Positions 25,587 to 35,108 of a stretch of DNA of 45,656 nt are shown here, piece by piece. A model generated the notes under the pieces. It had not been told where the DNA came from. It saw nothing but the letters and a program-made list of their open reading frames with translations, and did not search any database. Source of the DNA: an uncultured Opitutia bacterium (lineage in GTDB: Bacteria > Verrucomicrobiota > Verrucomicrobiia > Opitutales > Opitutaceae); contig CAIJZY010000027.1 in assembly GCA_903825285.1 (NCBI GenBank), positions 1 to 45,656 on the forward strand, written 5' to 3'. The first letter of the stretch is position 1; each line of letters opens with the position of its first letter. A program made the translations under genes and the position numbers.

Positions 25587-26801
25587 ATGGAAAAGAAACC
25601 TGCGTCCGCCCCGGCGGACACTCCCGCGCCCGCCCCGGCCGCGGCCCCTGTCAGCACTGAAAACTCCGCCCCCGCCCCCGCGCCGGTGGAGACCATCCGC
25701 GTCGAGGGCATCCTGGACATCGACATCCAGCGCGGCGGCAACGGCCAGCTCCTGGACCTCAGCCGCGGCGGCAAGCGCCGGCCGACCGACCCCTTCGTGC
25801 CGAAGGAGCTGATCCGGCGCTTCAAGCTGCGCTCCGGGTCCATGATCGGCGGCACCGCGTTCCCGCCCGACGGCCGCTTTCCGAATCCCAAGATGCGCTT
25901 CATCGAGACCGTGGACGGCGTCCCGCTCGAGGACCGCCGCGCGCGCTTCGAGTTCACCGCGCTCACGACCATCTCGCCCAACCAGTTTCTGAAGATGGAA
26001 ATGAAGGACGGCCGCATGACCACGCGCGCCGTCGACCTGTTCTGCCCGATCGGCAAGGGCACCCGCGGCCTCATCGTCGCGCCGCCGCGCACCGGCAAGA
26101 CCACCCTCCTCCGCGACATGGCGCTGGGCGTGCTCGAGAACAATCCCGAGTGCCACGTCATGATCCTGCTGGTGGACGAGCGGCCCGAGGAGGTCACCGA
26201 CTTCCGCCGCAGCGTGCCGGCCGAGATCTGGGCCTCGTCCAACGACGAGCAGATCGAGAACCACATCCGGATCGCCGACCTCTGCATCGAGCGCGCCAAG
26301 CGCCTGGTCGAGGTGGGCCGCGACGTGGTCCTGTTCGTCGACTCCATCACCCGCCTGTCCCGCGCGCACAACACCGCGCGGAACTCCGGCCGCACCGGCT
26401 CCGGCGGCCTCGATGTCCGCGCGCTCGAGAAGCCGCGCCAGCTCTTTGCCACCGCCCGCAAGACCGAGGAGGCCGGCTCGCTGACCATCATCGCCTCCGT
26501 GCTCGTCGAGACGGGCAGCCGGATGGACGACGTGATCTTCCAGGAGTTCAAGGGCACGGGCAACATGGAGCTGGTCCTCGACCGCAAGTGCGCCGAGATG
26601 CGCCTCTGGCCCGCCATCAACGTGGCGTCGTCCGGCACCCGCAAGGAGGAGCTGCTCATCGACGCCAAGACGCTCGAGGGGATCCATTTCTTCCGGCGCG
26701 CGCTCGTGCAGCAGAAGATCGAGGAGGCCACCGAGACGATGATCGCGCGGCTGTCCAAAACCAAGACCAACGCCGAGTTCCTCAAGCTCATCGCCCGGTA
26801 A
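25587..26801 (+). CDS. rho: Transcription termination factor Rho, short paralogue lacking the Rho_N domain
   Basis: A 404-residue RecA-type hexameric RNA helicase. The Pro/Ala-rich start (~1-35) leads directly into a degenerate cold-shock-like domain (VEGILDIDIQRGGNGQLLDL), where the RNP-type GFGFLR motif is not recognisable. The motor domain is complete: [13 protein letters not shown] (~165-177), [29 protein letters not shown]-loop NSGRTGSGG, R-loop EFKGTGNME, and [16 protein letters not shown]. The Q-loop has Arg where Escherichia coli Rho has Lys283. A second, canonical rho lies at 40862-42700. Loss of the primary RNA-binding region suggests altered substrate choice. ATG at 25587 without Shine-Dalgarno. 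Confidence 0.88.
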   Translation: MEKKPASAPADTPAPAPAAAPVSTENSAPAPAPVETIRVEGILDIDIQRGGNGQLLDLSRGGKRRPTDPFVPKELIRRFKLRSGSMIGGTAFPPDGRFPNPKMRFIETVDGVPLEDRRARFEFTALTTISPNQFLKMEMKDGRMTTRAVDLFCPIGKGTRGLIVAPPRTGKTTLLRDMALGVLENNPECHVMILLVDERPEEVTDFRRSVPAEIWASSNDEQIENHIRIADLCIERAKRLVEVGRDVVLFVDSITRLSRAHNTARNSGRTGSGGLDVRALEKPRQLFATARKTEEAGSLTIIASVLVETGSRMDDVIFQEFKGTGNMELVLDRKCAEMRLWPAINVASSGTRKEELLIDAKTLEGIHFFRRALVQQKIEEATETMIARLSKTKTNAEFLKLIAR

Positions 26802-26886
26802 CTTCACTCTTGCCGCGGCCGCCCCGCGCACGACAAAATTTTAGCTCCCTTTCGCCGCGCCTCCCACCACGACCGAACACCACCGC

Positions 26887-28641
26887 ATGCACAGTTTTTC
26901 CGAGCAATGTCTCGACATGGCCCGCTCGATGCTGGCCCACAACCTGGATTCCATCCAGCCTGACGGCACCATCCTGCCGGCCAACGGGGAGCAGGCCCGC
27001 ACGGATGAACCCGGCCACGTCGCCTTCGCGCTCGGCGAATTCTATCGCGCCACCGGCGACACCACGCTCAAGGGCGTGGACCTGATCGACCTCGCCGCCC
27101 GCAGCATCACCGCGCAGATGTTCACCGAGCCGGCCGCCGAGAACGGCCTGGCCTACGCCGCCCTCGGCCTGCTCGCCTTCGGCCCCTCCAAGGAGCGCAA
27201 CCCCGTCTGGGAGCGGCTCGTCGAGGAGACCCGCGAGCGCATCGACAAGCAGCTGCTGCACCGCAGCGACTACGACAACCACTGGCAGGCCTTCAACGTC
27301 GCCAAGGCCGTCGCCCGCTTCAGCCTCGGTCTGTCCAAGAAGGACGAGACCTCGCGGCTGATCGAGCGCATGGTCGAGCGCATCAACAACACGAGCTCGG
27401 CCGGGTTCTTCGACGACGCCACGCACGGCTTCGGCGGCAACTTCAACCTCTACGGCGTGATGAACTTCGTGTTCATCCGCTCCGCGCTCCAGCTCCACGC
27501 CAACAGCGGCGTGCGCGACCGCAAGCTCCCGACCCTCCGCACCTACGCCGAGAAGTACATCAAGATGATGCCCGACCTCGTCCGCGCCGACGGCCTGGGC
27601 TGGGCCTTCGGCCGCGCCGCCGGCGCCTACGGCCAGATGCACTGCATCAGCCTCATCCTGCAGGGCCTGCGCGACGGATGGATCGCCGACGACCAGAAGG
27701 TCAAGTACTACGACATCCTGCGCCGGCTGTTCATGTTCTTCTACGAGACCTACCTCGACCAGGAGCAGGGTTTCCTCGACCTGCGCGACGACGAGCGCAC
27801 CGCCTACTCGCATCACACGACGCGCATGACGAACTTCGACGCCGCCCGCTACCTCTGCCAGTGGTCCCGCCTCGCCAAGACCGTCCAGATGCCCCCGGGC
27901 GTCCCGAAGATCGAGGCGCCGCGCACCTCCGGCCGCTTCGTCATCTTCGACAAGAGCAACCGCAAGGAGCAGGGCCTGTTCCTGTACCGCGACGCCGAGA
28001 GCGGCCTGCACGCGCAGATCCCGCTGATCAGCTCCGGCTCGACGCTGACGAGCGACTCCCTGCCCTTCCCGCACTGCCCGGGCGTCTTCGACTGGCCGAA
28101 CAACACCTACGCGCCCGTCATGCTGCCCGAGCTCACGTTCGGCGAGCATGTCACCCTCCCCGCCTTCTACGGCAAGAACTGCGTCACGGGCCTCGGCCTG
28201 CGCAACAGCTTCTACTTCCGCTACGAGCAGCCCGAGCTCATCAACATCAAGGAGGAGTTCGTCAAGAACCTCGGCAGCGTGAAGGTGCAGTGGAACTTCT
28301 CCGGCTCCAAGATCAGCTGCGAGTTCGCCTACACGGTGAAGCAGCAGGTCACGCTCGACAAGTTCCGCTACATGCTCGCGATCGCCGCGCCGCACTCGAA
28401 ATACCACGTCAATGGCGGGCTCGCGCTCGGCCCCCAGGGCCATCGCTGCACCGTCGCGAAGGACGATTTCCAGGGCACCTGGCAGGAGACCGAGGTCGTC
28501 AGCGCCGATCCCACCTATCGGACCAACTACGGCAAGATCCACTATCTGCAGTACCTGGTGCGCGATCATCCGCTGATCATGCGGCCCGGCCACGTCTACC
28601 GCCTCGCCGTCAACTTCGAGCCGGACGTCACACACGTCTGA
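26887..28641 (+). CDS. Conserved protein of unknown function, probably alpha/alpha-toroid plus beta domain
   Basis: 584 residues, no signal peptide and no membrane segment. The first ~340 residues are helical with repeated Ala-rich and aromatic helices (HVAFALGEFYRATGD, NGLAYAALGLLAFG, NHWQAFNVAKAVARFSLG, GWAFGRAAGAYGQMHCISL), the look of an (alpha/alpha)6 toroid as in glycoside hydrolases and polysaccharide lyases. The last ~240 residues look beta-rich, as in the C-terminal sheet of such enzymes. I cannot name a family with confidence or point to catalytic residues. It starts 85 bases after rho on the same strand and precedes hisF. A cytoplasmic glycan-processing role is a guess from fold impression only. 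Confidence 0.8.
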   Translation: MHSFSEQCLDMARSMLAHNLDSIQPDGTILPANGEQARTDEPGHVAFALGEFYRATGDTTLKGVDLIDLAARSITAQMFTEPAAENGLAYAALGLLAFGPSKERNPVWERLVEETRERIDKQLLHRSDYDNHWQAFNVAKAVARFSLGLSKKDETSRLIERMVERINNTSSAGFFDDATHGFGGNFNLYGVMNFVFIRSALQLHANSGVRDRKLPTLRTYAEKYIKMMPDLVRADGLGWAFGRAAGAYGQMHCISLILQGLRDGWIADDQKVKYYDILRRLFMFFYETYLDQEQGFLDLRDDERTAYSHHTTRMTNFDAARYLCQWSRLAKTVQMPPGVPKIEAPRTSGRFVIFDKSNRKEQGLFLYRDAESGLHAQIPLISSGSTLTSDSLPFPHCPGVFDWPNNTYAPVMLPELTFGEHVTLPAFYGKNCVTGLGLRNSFYFRYEQPELINIKEEFVKNLGSVKVQWNFSGSKISCEFAYTVKQQVTLDKFRYMLAIAAPHSKYHVNGGLALGPQGHRCTVAKDDFQGTWQETEVVSADPTYRTNYGKIHYLQYLVRDHPLIMRPGHVYRLAVNFEPDVTHV

Positions 28642-28752
28642 GTCGGCTGCGGGGCGGAAGGCGCGTGGCGCGCAGCGTCGGCGGCCTGGAACCGCCGCCT
28701 CGCTGGTTTTTCTACTCGCTACACGCTGCGCCCTGCCCGCTACATTTCACCC

Positions 28753-29514
28753 GTGCTCTCCCGCCGCATCATCCCCTGCCTCGACGTCAACGCCGGCCGC
28801 GTGGTCAAGGGCGTGCGCTTCCAGGAGCTCCGGGACGCGGGTGATCCGGTGCAGTGCGCCCGCGCCTATGACGCCCAGGGCGCCGACGAGCTGATCTTCC
28901 TCGACATCACGGCCTCGAGTGACGGCCGCCACATCATGCGCGACGTCGTGGCCTCGACCGCCGAGCAGTGCTTCATGCCGCTCACCGTCGGCGGCGGCCT
29001 GCGCTCGCTGGCCGACATCGAGGCCATGCTCAAGGCCGGCGCCGACAAGGTCTCCCTCAACACGTCCGCCATCCAGCAGCCCCAGCTCATCGCCGACGCG
29101 GCCCTGCGCTTCGGCAGCCAGTGCATCGTGGTCGCGATCGACGCCAAGCGCGAGCCGGACGGCCGCTCCTGGCGCGTCTACACCCACGGCGGCCGCAATG
29201 CCACCGAGCTCGATGCCGTGAAGTGGGCCCGCCGGGCCGTCGAGCTGGGCGCCGGCGAGATCCTGCTGACCAGCATGGACTGCGACGGGACCGGCGCGGG
29301 TTACGACGTCCCCCTGACCCGCGCGGTCAGCGACGCCGTCACGGTGCCGGTCATTGCCAGTGGCGGCGCGGGGACCCTGGACCATCTGGCGGAGGTGCTC
29401 GCGGACGGCCACGCCAGTGCGGTGCTCGCCGCCAGCATCTTCCACTTCGGCACCTTCACCATTCCCCAGGCCAAGGATCACCTGGCCGCCCGTGGCGTTC
29501 CCGTGCGGCGCTGA
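28753..29514 (+). CDS. hisF: Imidazole glycerol phosphate synthase, cyclase subunit
   Basis: The cyclase half of IGP synthase, which makes imidazole glycerol phosphate and AICAR in histidine synthesis, working with HisH. 253 residues, a TIM barrel. The N-terminus [20 protein letters not shown] carries catalytic Asp11; the second catalytic Asp is in VVAIDAKRE; phosphate-binding loops include VGGGLRS and VIASGGAGT. The GTG start at 28753 gives the exact family N-terminus. No other his gene is adjacent, so the pathway genes are scattered. A stem-loop follows the stop. Confidence 0.97.
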   Translation: MLSRRIIPCLDVNAGRVVKGVRFQELRDAGDPVQCARAYDAQGADELIFLDITASSDGRHIMRDVVASTAEQCFMPLTVGGGLRSLADIEAMLKAGADKVSLNTSAIQQPQLIADAALRFGSQCIVVAIDAKREPDGRSWRVYTHGGRNATELDAVKWARRAVELGAGEILLTSMDCDGTGAGYDVPLTRAVSDAVTVPVIASGGAGTLDHLAEVLADGHASAVLAASIFHFGTFTIPQAKDHLAARGVPVRR

Positions 29515-29532
29515 GCCCCGCCGTGCCCTCCC

Positions 29533-29557
29533 ATCCCGCCACCGGCGCGGGATTTAT
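29533..29557 (+). terminator. Possible intrinsic terminator of hisF
   Basis: ATCCCGC (29533-29539) and GCGGGAT (29547-29553) form a perfect 7-bp stem with a 7-base loop, 18 bases after the hisF stop, followed by TTAT. The U-tract is short, so efficiency is doubtful. Confidence 0.45.
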
Positions 29558-29642
29558 GTGACAATTCGGTGTCGCGAGCTTATCCGCTCGTTTCGATCCC
29601 GTTTGCTGGTAACGTGTTTGGCTTCCAACCCTTTCCCTCTCC

Positions 29643-31799
29643 GTGACCCGCGGAAAAAAAGTCTCCAAGCTCCCCGCCCACCCCGGAAAGTCCATCGTCA
29701 AGAGCACCGCGTCCACGGGTGCCCGTTATGCGTACGCCAACCGCGAGCAGAGCTGGCTGGCCTTCAACCGCCGCGTGCTGGAGCAGGCCAAGGCGGCCAC
29801 CAACCCGCTGCTGGAGCGCGTCAAGTTCCTGGCCATCGTCAGCTCCAACCTCGACGAGTTCTTCGAGATCCGCGTCGCGGGCCTCATCCAGCAGGTGGAA
29901 TCCGGCGCGGGTGAGCTGAGCCTCGACGGCCTGACCCCGCGGGAACAGCTCAAGCGCGTCCACCGCGCCGCCAACCTCCTCGTCGAGGAGCAGTACCACT
30001 GCTGGAAGGATCAGCTCGTGCCGCTCCTCGCCAAGGAGGGCATCGTCTTCCGCTCCGGGCCGCAGCTCACCGCCAGCGAGCGCACCTGGGTGCAGCGCTA
30101 CTTCGAGGCCCAGGTGCTGCCCGTGCTCACGCCACTGGCCATCGACCAGTCCCACCCGTTTCCCCAGATCGGCAACAAGACCCTCAACGTCCTCGTGTCC
30201 CTCGACAACCCGGACACGCCCGAGCTGGACAAGATGATGGTGATCCTCCCCGTGCCGCGGATCCTCCCGCGCATCGTGCAGATCGAGCCGGGCCCGGACG
30301 GCCCGCAGCGCTACATCTTCCTCAGCGAGATCATCAAGCTCTGCGCCTTCACCCTGTTTCCGGGCTACCAGATCAACAGCGCGCACGCCTTCCGTGTCAC
30401 GCGCAACAGCGACCTCTACATTGACGAGGAGGAGTCGGAGAACCTGCTCAAGAAAATCGAGGAGGAGCTGCGCAACCTCCGGCGCGGCGCCGCCGTGCGC
30501 CTTGAGATCGAGGCCGGCGTGGCCGAGGAGCTCATCACCACCCTCTGCGGCTACATCGGGCTCTCGCTCGACTACGCCTTTCGCCTGCAGGGCCCGCTGA
30601 ACCTGCTGCGCCTGACGAGCCTTTACGACCTCATCGACCGGCCCGACCTGAAATACCCGCCCTTCACGCCCGCCGATTCCCCGGCGCTGCGGGGCGCGGC
30701 CAGCATCTTCGACGTGATGCGCGACCGCGACATCCTCCTCCACCATCCCTACGACTCCTTCACGCCGGTGGTGGACTTCGTGGAGCAGGCCGCGCGCGAC
30801 CCCGAGGTGTTCGCCATCAAGCAGACCCTCTACCGCACCAGCGGCGACTCGCCGGTCGTGCGCGCCCTGATGGACGCCTCCATCAACGGCAAGCAGGTCA
30901 CCGCGCTGGTCGAGCTGAAGGCGCGGTTCGACGAGGCCAACAACATCCACTGGGCCCGCCAGCTGGAGGAGGCGGGCGTGCACGTCGTCTACGGGCTCGT
31001 CGGCCACAAGACCCACTGCAAGTGCAGCCTGGTCGTGCGCCGCGAGGGCGGCGCGCTCAAGCGCTACGTCCACCTCGGCACCGGCAACTACAACCCCAAG
31101 ACCGCCCGGCTGTACACCGACCTGAGCTTCTTCACCTGCCGCGAGTACCTGACGGCCGAGGTGGCGCAGCTGTTCAACACGCTCACGGGCTTCGGCCGCA
31201 CACCGGAGTTCAAGCACATGCTGGTCGCGCCGTTCAACATGCACTCGCGCATCCAGGAGCTGATCGCCGGCGAGGCCGCCAACGCCGCGGCCGGGAAGCC
31301 CGCGCGCATCATCGCCAAGATGAACAAGCTCGTGGACCAGGTCACGATCGACAACCTCTACGCCGCCTCCCAGGCGGGCGTGAAGGTGGACCTCATCGTC
31401 CGCGCCACGTGCTGCCTGTTCGCCGGCGTGAAGGGCCTCAGCGACAACATCCGCCTGCGCAACCTAGTCGGCCGCTTCCTCGAGCACGCCCGCATCCTCT
31501 ACTTCGAGAACGGCGGCAAACCCCTGATCTTCTGCGGCAGCGCCGACTGGATGCCGCGCAACTTCTTCCGCCGCGTCGAGCTGGCCTTCCCCATCGAGGA
31601 CCCGGAGCTGCGCCGGCGGATCATCGAGGAGATCCTGCCCACCGAGCTGCGTGACAACGAGGACGCGCAGGAACTCCAGCCGGACAGCACCTACGTGCCG
31701 CCGGCGCGCGCGGCCGGCGAGCCGGCCTTCTCCGCCCAGCGGTATTTCATGGCGGCCGCGCGGATCCGCGCCGTGCCCCCCGTCGAGGCCGTGGTCTGA
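29643..31799 (+). CDS. ppk: Polyphosphate kinase 1
   Basis: Reversibly polymerises the gamma-phosphate of ATP into polyphosphate. 718 residues, the usual length. The N-domain begins [19 protein letters not shown] and continues [15 protein letters not shown]. The catalytic phospholipase-D-like halves show [15 protein letters not shown], the autophosphorylated His in [19 protein letters not shown], and [22 protein letters not shown] used the GTG at 29643 because it is the only start before the N-domain; there is no Shine-Dalgarno. The gene is 128 bases after hisF and convergent, at 21 bases, with the next gene. Clear identification. Confidence 0.96.
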   Translation: MTRGKKVSKLPAHPGKSIVKSTASTGARYAYANREQSWLAFNRRVLEQAKAATNPLLERVKFLAIVSSNLDEFFEIRVAGLIQQVESGAGELSLDGLTPREQLKRVHRAANLLVEEQYHCWKDQLVPLLAKEGIVFRSGPQLTASERTWVQRYFEAQVLPVLTPLAIDQSHPFPQIGNKTLNVLVSLDNPDTPELDKMMVILPVPRILPRIVQIEPGPDGPQRYIFLSEIIKLCAFTLFPGYQINSAHAFRVTRNSDLYIDEEESENLLKKIEEELRNLRRGAAVRLEIEAGVAEELITTLCGYIGLSLDYAFRLQGPLNLLRLTSLYDLIDRPDLKYPPFTPADSPALRGAASIFDVMRDRDILLHHPYDSFTPVVDFVEQAARDPEVFAIKQTLYRTSGDSPVVRALMDASINGKQVTALVELKARFDEANNIHWARQLEEAGVHVVYGLVGHKTHCKCSLVVRREGGALKRYVHLGTGNYNPKTARLYTDLSFFTCREYLTAEVAQLFNTLTGFGRTPEFKHMLVAPFNMHSRIQELIAGEAANAAAGKPARIIAKMNKLVDQVTIDNLYAASQAGVKVDLIVRATCCLFAGVKGLSDNIRLRNLVGRFLEHARILYFENGGKPLIFCGSADWMPRNFFRRVELAFPIEDPELRRRIIEEILPTELRDNEDAQELQPDSTYVPPARAAGEPAFSAQRYFMAAARIRAVPPVEAVV

Positions 31800-31820
31800 A
31801 TCCGGATGTCCCGCCCCGGC

Positions 31821-32363
31821 CTACGTCCCGCTCGCGACCGGCGCCGGCTCGGCGGCGGGCGCCGCCTTGGGCGGGCCAACCAGCAGGTCGAGCGAGCCCT
31901 GGATCTGGCGGAAAAACGCCTCGTCGAGCGTGCCGACCGGCACTTCATAGAGCTGGTGACTCTTCGCATGCTCCAGAATCTGCCGCGCGCCATCCGGCGT
32001 GAGCCCGCGCGGCCGGAGCAGCTTCTTGCGCTCCAGCATGAGCGCCAGGAACTGCAGCAGCGGCGTGTTCGCCGGGTTGGGCTCCGCCGCCGGGTCGGCC
32101 AGGGTCACGAAGAGGTTTTCCGCGGTCAGCTTGAGCGCGCGGCCCGGGTCGTCCACCCCGTGGCGCGCCTTGTAGCTGACCGTCCAGCTGCACAGTACCG
32201 GGCCCGGCTTCACGTCGGCCCCGTTCTCGCTCTCGAGCACGTCGCGGCGGCCGATCTCGCCCGAGGCCTCGCGCACGAGGTGGCAGACCACCCGGTCGCC
32301 CTCGGCAAAGGTGCGGCCCGAGGCGTGGCAGGTCTTGGCGAGCGGGTGCAGGGTGAGCTCCAT
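31821..32363 (-). CDS. Small conserved protein of a planctomycete/verrucomicrobial family
   Basis: 180 residues, soluble. The N-terminus has CHASGRTFAEGDRVVCHLV, the C..SGR.f..GE pattern followed by a R-R-D segment. The middle has LQFLALMLERKKLLRPRGL. This layout matches small proteins of unknown function often annotated as hypothetical in planctomycetes and verrucomicrobia; that match is from memory. The spaced Cys/His residues might bind zinc. The tail is Ala/Pro-rich. It is convergent with ppk and divergent from the phosphatase at 32420. Function unknown. Confidence 0.75.
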   Translation of the reverse strand: MELTLHPLAKTCHASGRTFAEGDRVVCHLVREASGEIGRRDVLESENGADVKPGPVLCSWTVSYKARHGVDDPGRALKLTAENLFVTLADPAAEPNPANTPLLQFLALMLERKKLLRPRGLTPDGARQILEHAKSHQLYEVPVGTLDEAFFRQIQGSLDLLVGPPKAAPAAEPAPVASGT

Positions 32364-32419
32364 GGCGCCTTGTGTCTAAGGCGCCGCGGAACGTTGGCTA
32401 GTCAATTTCTCCACCGCCC

Positions 32420-33082
32420 ATGAAAGGCCGGATCATCGCCATCGGGGACATCCACGGCTGCCACCGCGAGTTCGCCGACCTGCTGGAAAAACTCCGCCCC
32501 GGAAAGCACGATCGCGTCATCCTCCTCGGGGACCTGGTCAACCGCGGCCCCGACAGCGCCAAGGTCATTGCGCTCGCGCGCGAGCACGCCTGGATGTCGC
32601 TGCTCGGAAATCACGAGCTGCGCCTGATGAATTACCGCAAGACCGGCGACCCGACCCACCTCAAGCGTTCCGACTACGACACGCTGAAGCAGCTGAGCGA
32701 CAAGGACTGGGCCTACATGAACGCAATGCCGCTGACCTTCCATGACGCCTTGCACAATGTGGTGTTGGTCCATGGCGGCTTTCTCCCCAGCCAGCCCTGG
32801 CGGCGCCAACCCGCCCGTGTGGTCACCCGCATCCAGGTCGTCGGCAAGGACGGCGCACCCAAGAAGCGCTCCGAGGAGCCGACCGCGCCGCATTGGTCCG
32901 AGCTCTGGAACGGCCCGCCCTTCGCGATCTACGGCCACACGCCCCGGCCCGAGGTCTCCCGCCTGAAGTGGTCCCTCGGCATCGACACCGGCTGCGTGCT
33001 GGGTGGCTATCTCACGGCCTGCGTCCTGCCCGAGCGCCGCATCGTCCAGGTCCGGGCGCGCGAGAAATATTACTCGGCGTAG
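32420..33082 (+). CDS. ApaH/PrpA-like PPP-family phosphatase
   Basis: 220 residues with all the metallophosphatase motifs: GDIHG near the N-terminus, GDLVNRGPDS, LLGNHE, VHGG and YGHTP. This dinuclear-metal family includes diadenosine tetraphosphatase ApaH and protein phosphatases PrpA/PrpB, and sequence alone does not separate the activities. It has no signal peptide. It is followed after 101 bases by the YhaM-like gene on the same strand. The ATG start at 32420 is close to the divergent gene start (32363), leaving a 56-base shared promoter region. Confidence 0.9.
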   Translation: MKGRIIAIGDIHGCHREFADLLEKLRPGKHDRVILLGDLVNRGPDSAKVIALAREHAWMSLLGNHELRLMNYRKTGDPTHLKRSDYDTLKQLSDKDWAYMNAMPLTFHDALHNVVLVHGGFLPSQPWRRQPARVVTRIQVVGKDGAPKKRSEEPTAPHWSELWNGPPFAIYGHTPRPEVSRLKWSLGIDTGCVLGGYLTACVLPERRIVQVRAREKYYSA

Positions 33083-33183
33083 AGGGGAATTCCAGAAGAC
33101 AGTTGCTTGAAGTTAGGGGCGATAGTTCCGCCCGGCCCGACATTGGGATTGTCATGATCGGTCCTTCACCTTGAAACCAATCC

Positions 33184-34188
33184 ATGCCCGACGCCGCCCC
33201 GGCTCTCTCCTCTGTCCGCGACCTCAAGGCGCTGGAAGGCGCAAACGGCCAGGTCTTCGCGAGCCTGCTCGTGGTGCGCAAGCTCGCCGCGAAGACCGCC
33301 TCCAACGGCAATCCGTTCTTCGGCGTCGATCTCGGCGACCGCACCGGCTCCTTCGGCTGCACGGTGTTCAGCGACAATCCCGCCTTTGAAGTGCTCAAGG
33401 CCGCCGGTGAGGGTTCCGTCGTCCGGGTCGAGGGCAAGGTCGACCATTTTCAGGGCCGGCTCTCGCCCAAGCTCAGCCGCGTCACGGTGCTCTCCGAGAG
33501 CGAGCTGGGCGCGCCGGGCCTGCTCGACAACCTCGTGGAACTGGCGCCCGAGAACGCTGACGCGCTGTGGACCGAGCTGACTGGATTCATCGAGTCCATC
33601 GCCCATGCCGAGCTGAAGGCCACCGTCCGGGCCGTATTCGAGGAAGTCGGAGACGTCTTCCGCTGGTGCCCCGCGGCGGTCTCCATGCACCACGCGTACC
33701 GGCATGGTCTCCTTGAGCACACGGTGCACATGGCCCGCGATGCCCGGGCGCTGCTGCCCCTGTACACCGAGGTGAACGCGGACCTCGCCATGGCGGGCAT
33801 CCTGCTCCACGACACCGGCAAGACCATCGAGTACGAGGGCACGCTGGCCACCAAGCGCAGCCGCCGCGGCATTCTGCAGGGCCACGTCGTGCTGGGCTAT
33901 CAGCTTGCCCGCAAGGCCGGGAAAAAGGCCAAGCTGGATGATGATCTCCTCGAGCGTCTCGAGCACATCATCCTCAGCCACCAGGGCGAACCGGAATGGG
34001 GCGCCGCGGTTTATGCGGCCACGCCGGAAGCGGTGTTCGTGTCGATGATCGACAACCTCGACGCCAAGATGGGCATGGTCCAGCGCGCCCTGCGGCAGGC
34101 CCCCGAGGGCGAGGAATTCTCCGAGCGGCTGCCCGGGCTGAGCGCACAGCTGCTCACCAAGCCACCGCATCCGGCGGTTGGCGCGTAG
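33184..34188 (+). CDS. OB-fold plus HD-domain protein, YhaM-like 3'-5' exoribonuclease
   Basis: 334 residues. Residues ~10-105 form an OB-fold (FASLLVVRKLAAKTASNGNPFFGVDLGDRTG), the nucleic-acid-binding part. The HD domain follows with HHAYRHGLLEHTVHMAR and the metal-binding AGILLHDTGKTIEYE, then ILSHQGEPEWG and VSMIDNLDAKM. The domain order matches YhaM of Bacillus subtilis, a Mn2+-dependent 3'-5' exoribonuclease. The ATG at 33184 fits. Probable role is RNA or single-strand DNA trimming; activity not provable here. Confidence 0.88.
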   Translation: MPDAAPALSSVRDLKALEGANGQVFASLLVVRKLAAKTASNGNPFFGVDLGDRTGSFGCTVFSDNPAFEVLKAAGEGSVVRVEGKVDHFQGRLSPKLSRVTVLSESELGAPGLLDNLVELAPENADALWTELTGFIESIAHAELKATVRAVFEEVGDVFRWCPAAVSMHHAYRHGLLEHTVHMARDARALLPLYTEVNADLAMAGILLHDTGKTIEYEGTLATKRSRRGILQGHVVLGYQLARKAGKKAKLDDDLLERLEHIILSHQGEPEWGAAVYAATPEAVFVSMIDNLDAKMGMVQRALRQAPEGEEFSERLPGLSAQLLTKPPHPAVGA

Positions 34189-34212
34189 TCCGCAGATTAA
34201 GCCGCCCAAGCT

Positions 34213-34587
34213 TCAGTCCGCCTCGAGCCACTTCAGTGCCTCGGCGCGGTCGCTGAAAACCCGCACCTTAAGGCCGCGGTTGCAGCAGGCCGTCTCCCAG
34301 AACCGGGTCATCTCGGCGGGCATGGTCGTGCCCGGGACCAAAATCGCCTCCCTCAGGTTTCGCCCCAAACCGGCGCGGTCGAGCTCTTCCACCACGGCAT
34401 AGAGATCAAACAGTGAATGGCCACCGGTGAGTTCCCGACAATCTCCAAGCAACTGATGCTTGCCCGTGCTCGCCGCCCAATCCGTGGTGGCTTTCACCGC
34501 CTCAACCAGTTCCTTTGGGCTCACCATGCCCGTATAGGTGGTCTCAATGACGGGCGGCTCGGATAATTCAGCGTTCGTCCAAGGCAT
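34213..34587 (-). CDS. Small STAS/SpoIIAA-like protein
   Basis: 124 residues from the ATG at 34587. It shows the layout of SpoIIAA-like proteins: PPVIETTYTGMVSPKELVEAVKATTDW, a beta strand LLGDCRELTGG, a helix, and a terminal segment VRVFSDRAEALKWLEAD, which is typical of these proteins. They are small alpha/beta domains with varied partners. A GTG-type extension to 34644 is possible but adds residues unlike the family. It is the leftmost gene of a leftward run beginning at coaE, but the gaps are wide, so it may have its own promoter. Confidence 0.72.
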   Translation of the reverse strand: MPWTNAELSEPPVIETTYTGMVSPKELVEAVKATTDWAASTGKHQLLGDCRELTGGHSLFDLYAVVEELDRAGLGRNLREAILVPGTTMPAEMTRFWETACCNRGLKVRVFSDRAEALKWLEAD

Positions 34588-34673
34588 AGGTTGGAGATGG
34601 TTAATGTGCGCCCGACGAACCACATGCAAGTCGCGCCAGTGCAAACTAATTGCCCTGTCCTCAGACTAGCCGG

Positions 34674-35063
34674 TCATGCTTGCGCTGTAGCCGCATGAAG
34701 CTGCCTCGGCCCCGGGATCATCCAGGCGCGAACGATCCTGTCGCCGGCCACCTCATAGATCATGACGGCCTGAACCTCGCCGGGGCCCTCGCCCGGGAAC
34801 GTGCGCGTGATGCGCTCGTGATCGATGACAAACGTCCCGCAGACGATGCGTCGCTCAAGCGCGGCCTGCAGGTTGGGCTCCTTGAACCGGGCGGCGAAGC
34901 GCTCCCTCAGCCCAGCGGTGCCGCTGGCCAGCAGGCGCGAGGGGTGTTCGAACATCTGCGCATCGTCCGCATAGATGGCGAGCAGCGCCTCAAGGTTGCG
35001 GGCGTTGTAGGCATCCAGCTGACGCTGCACGACCACCTCCGGGGTTGCTGACGGTTGGCTCAT
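34674..35063 (-). CDS. SnoaL/NTF2-like domain protein
   Basis: 129 residues from ATG 35063. It has the cone-shaped NTF2 pattern: VVQRQLDAYNARNLEALLAIYADDAQMFEHPS at the N-terminus and a C-terminal sheet ending AVMIYEVAGDRIVRAWMIPG. Such proteins are small-molecule isomerases or unassigned. No catalytic set is clear. It lies 45 bases after the gspF-like gene and may be unrelated to it. Confidence 0.82.
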   Translation of the reverse strand: MSQPSATPEVVVQRQLDAYNARNLEALLAIYADDAQMFEHPSRLLASGTAGLRERFAARFKEPNLQAALERRIVCGTFVIDHERITRTFPGEGPGEVQAVMIYEVAGDRIVRAWMIPGPRQLHAATAQA

Positions 35064-35108
35064 GACCACTTGCAGGCTGTGCCCGAGCGCACGCCTGGCA
35101 AGGCGGGA

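Noticed and set aside
26788-28635. 615-codon open frame on the minus strand opposite the unknown 584-aa gene
   Set aside because: Considered because the plus-strand gene has no named family. The minus-strand product is a Val/Glu/Gly/Leu-rich shadow, whereas the plus-strand product has a normal residue mix with aromatic clusters and predicted structure.
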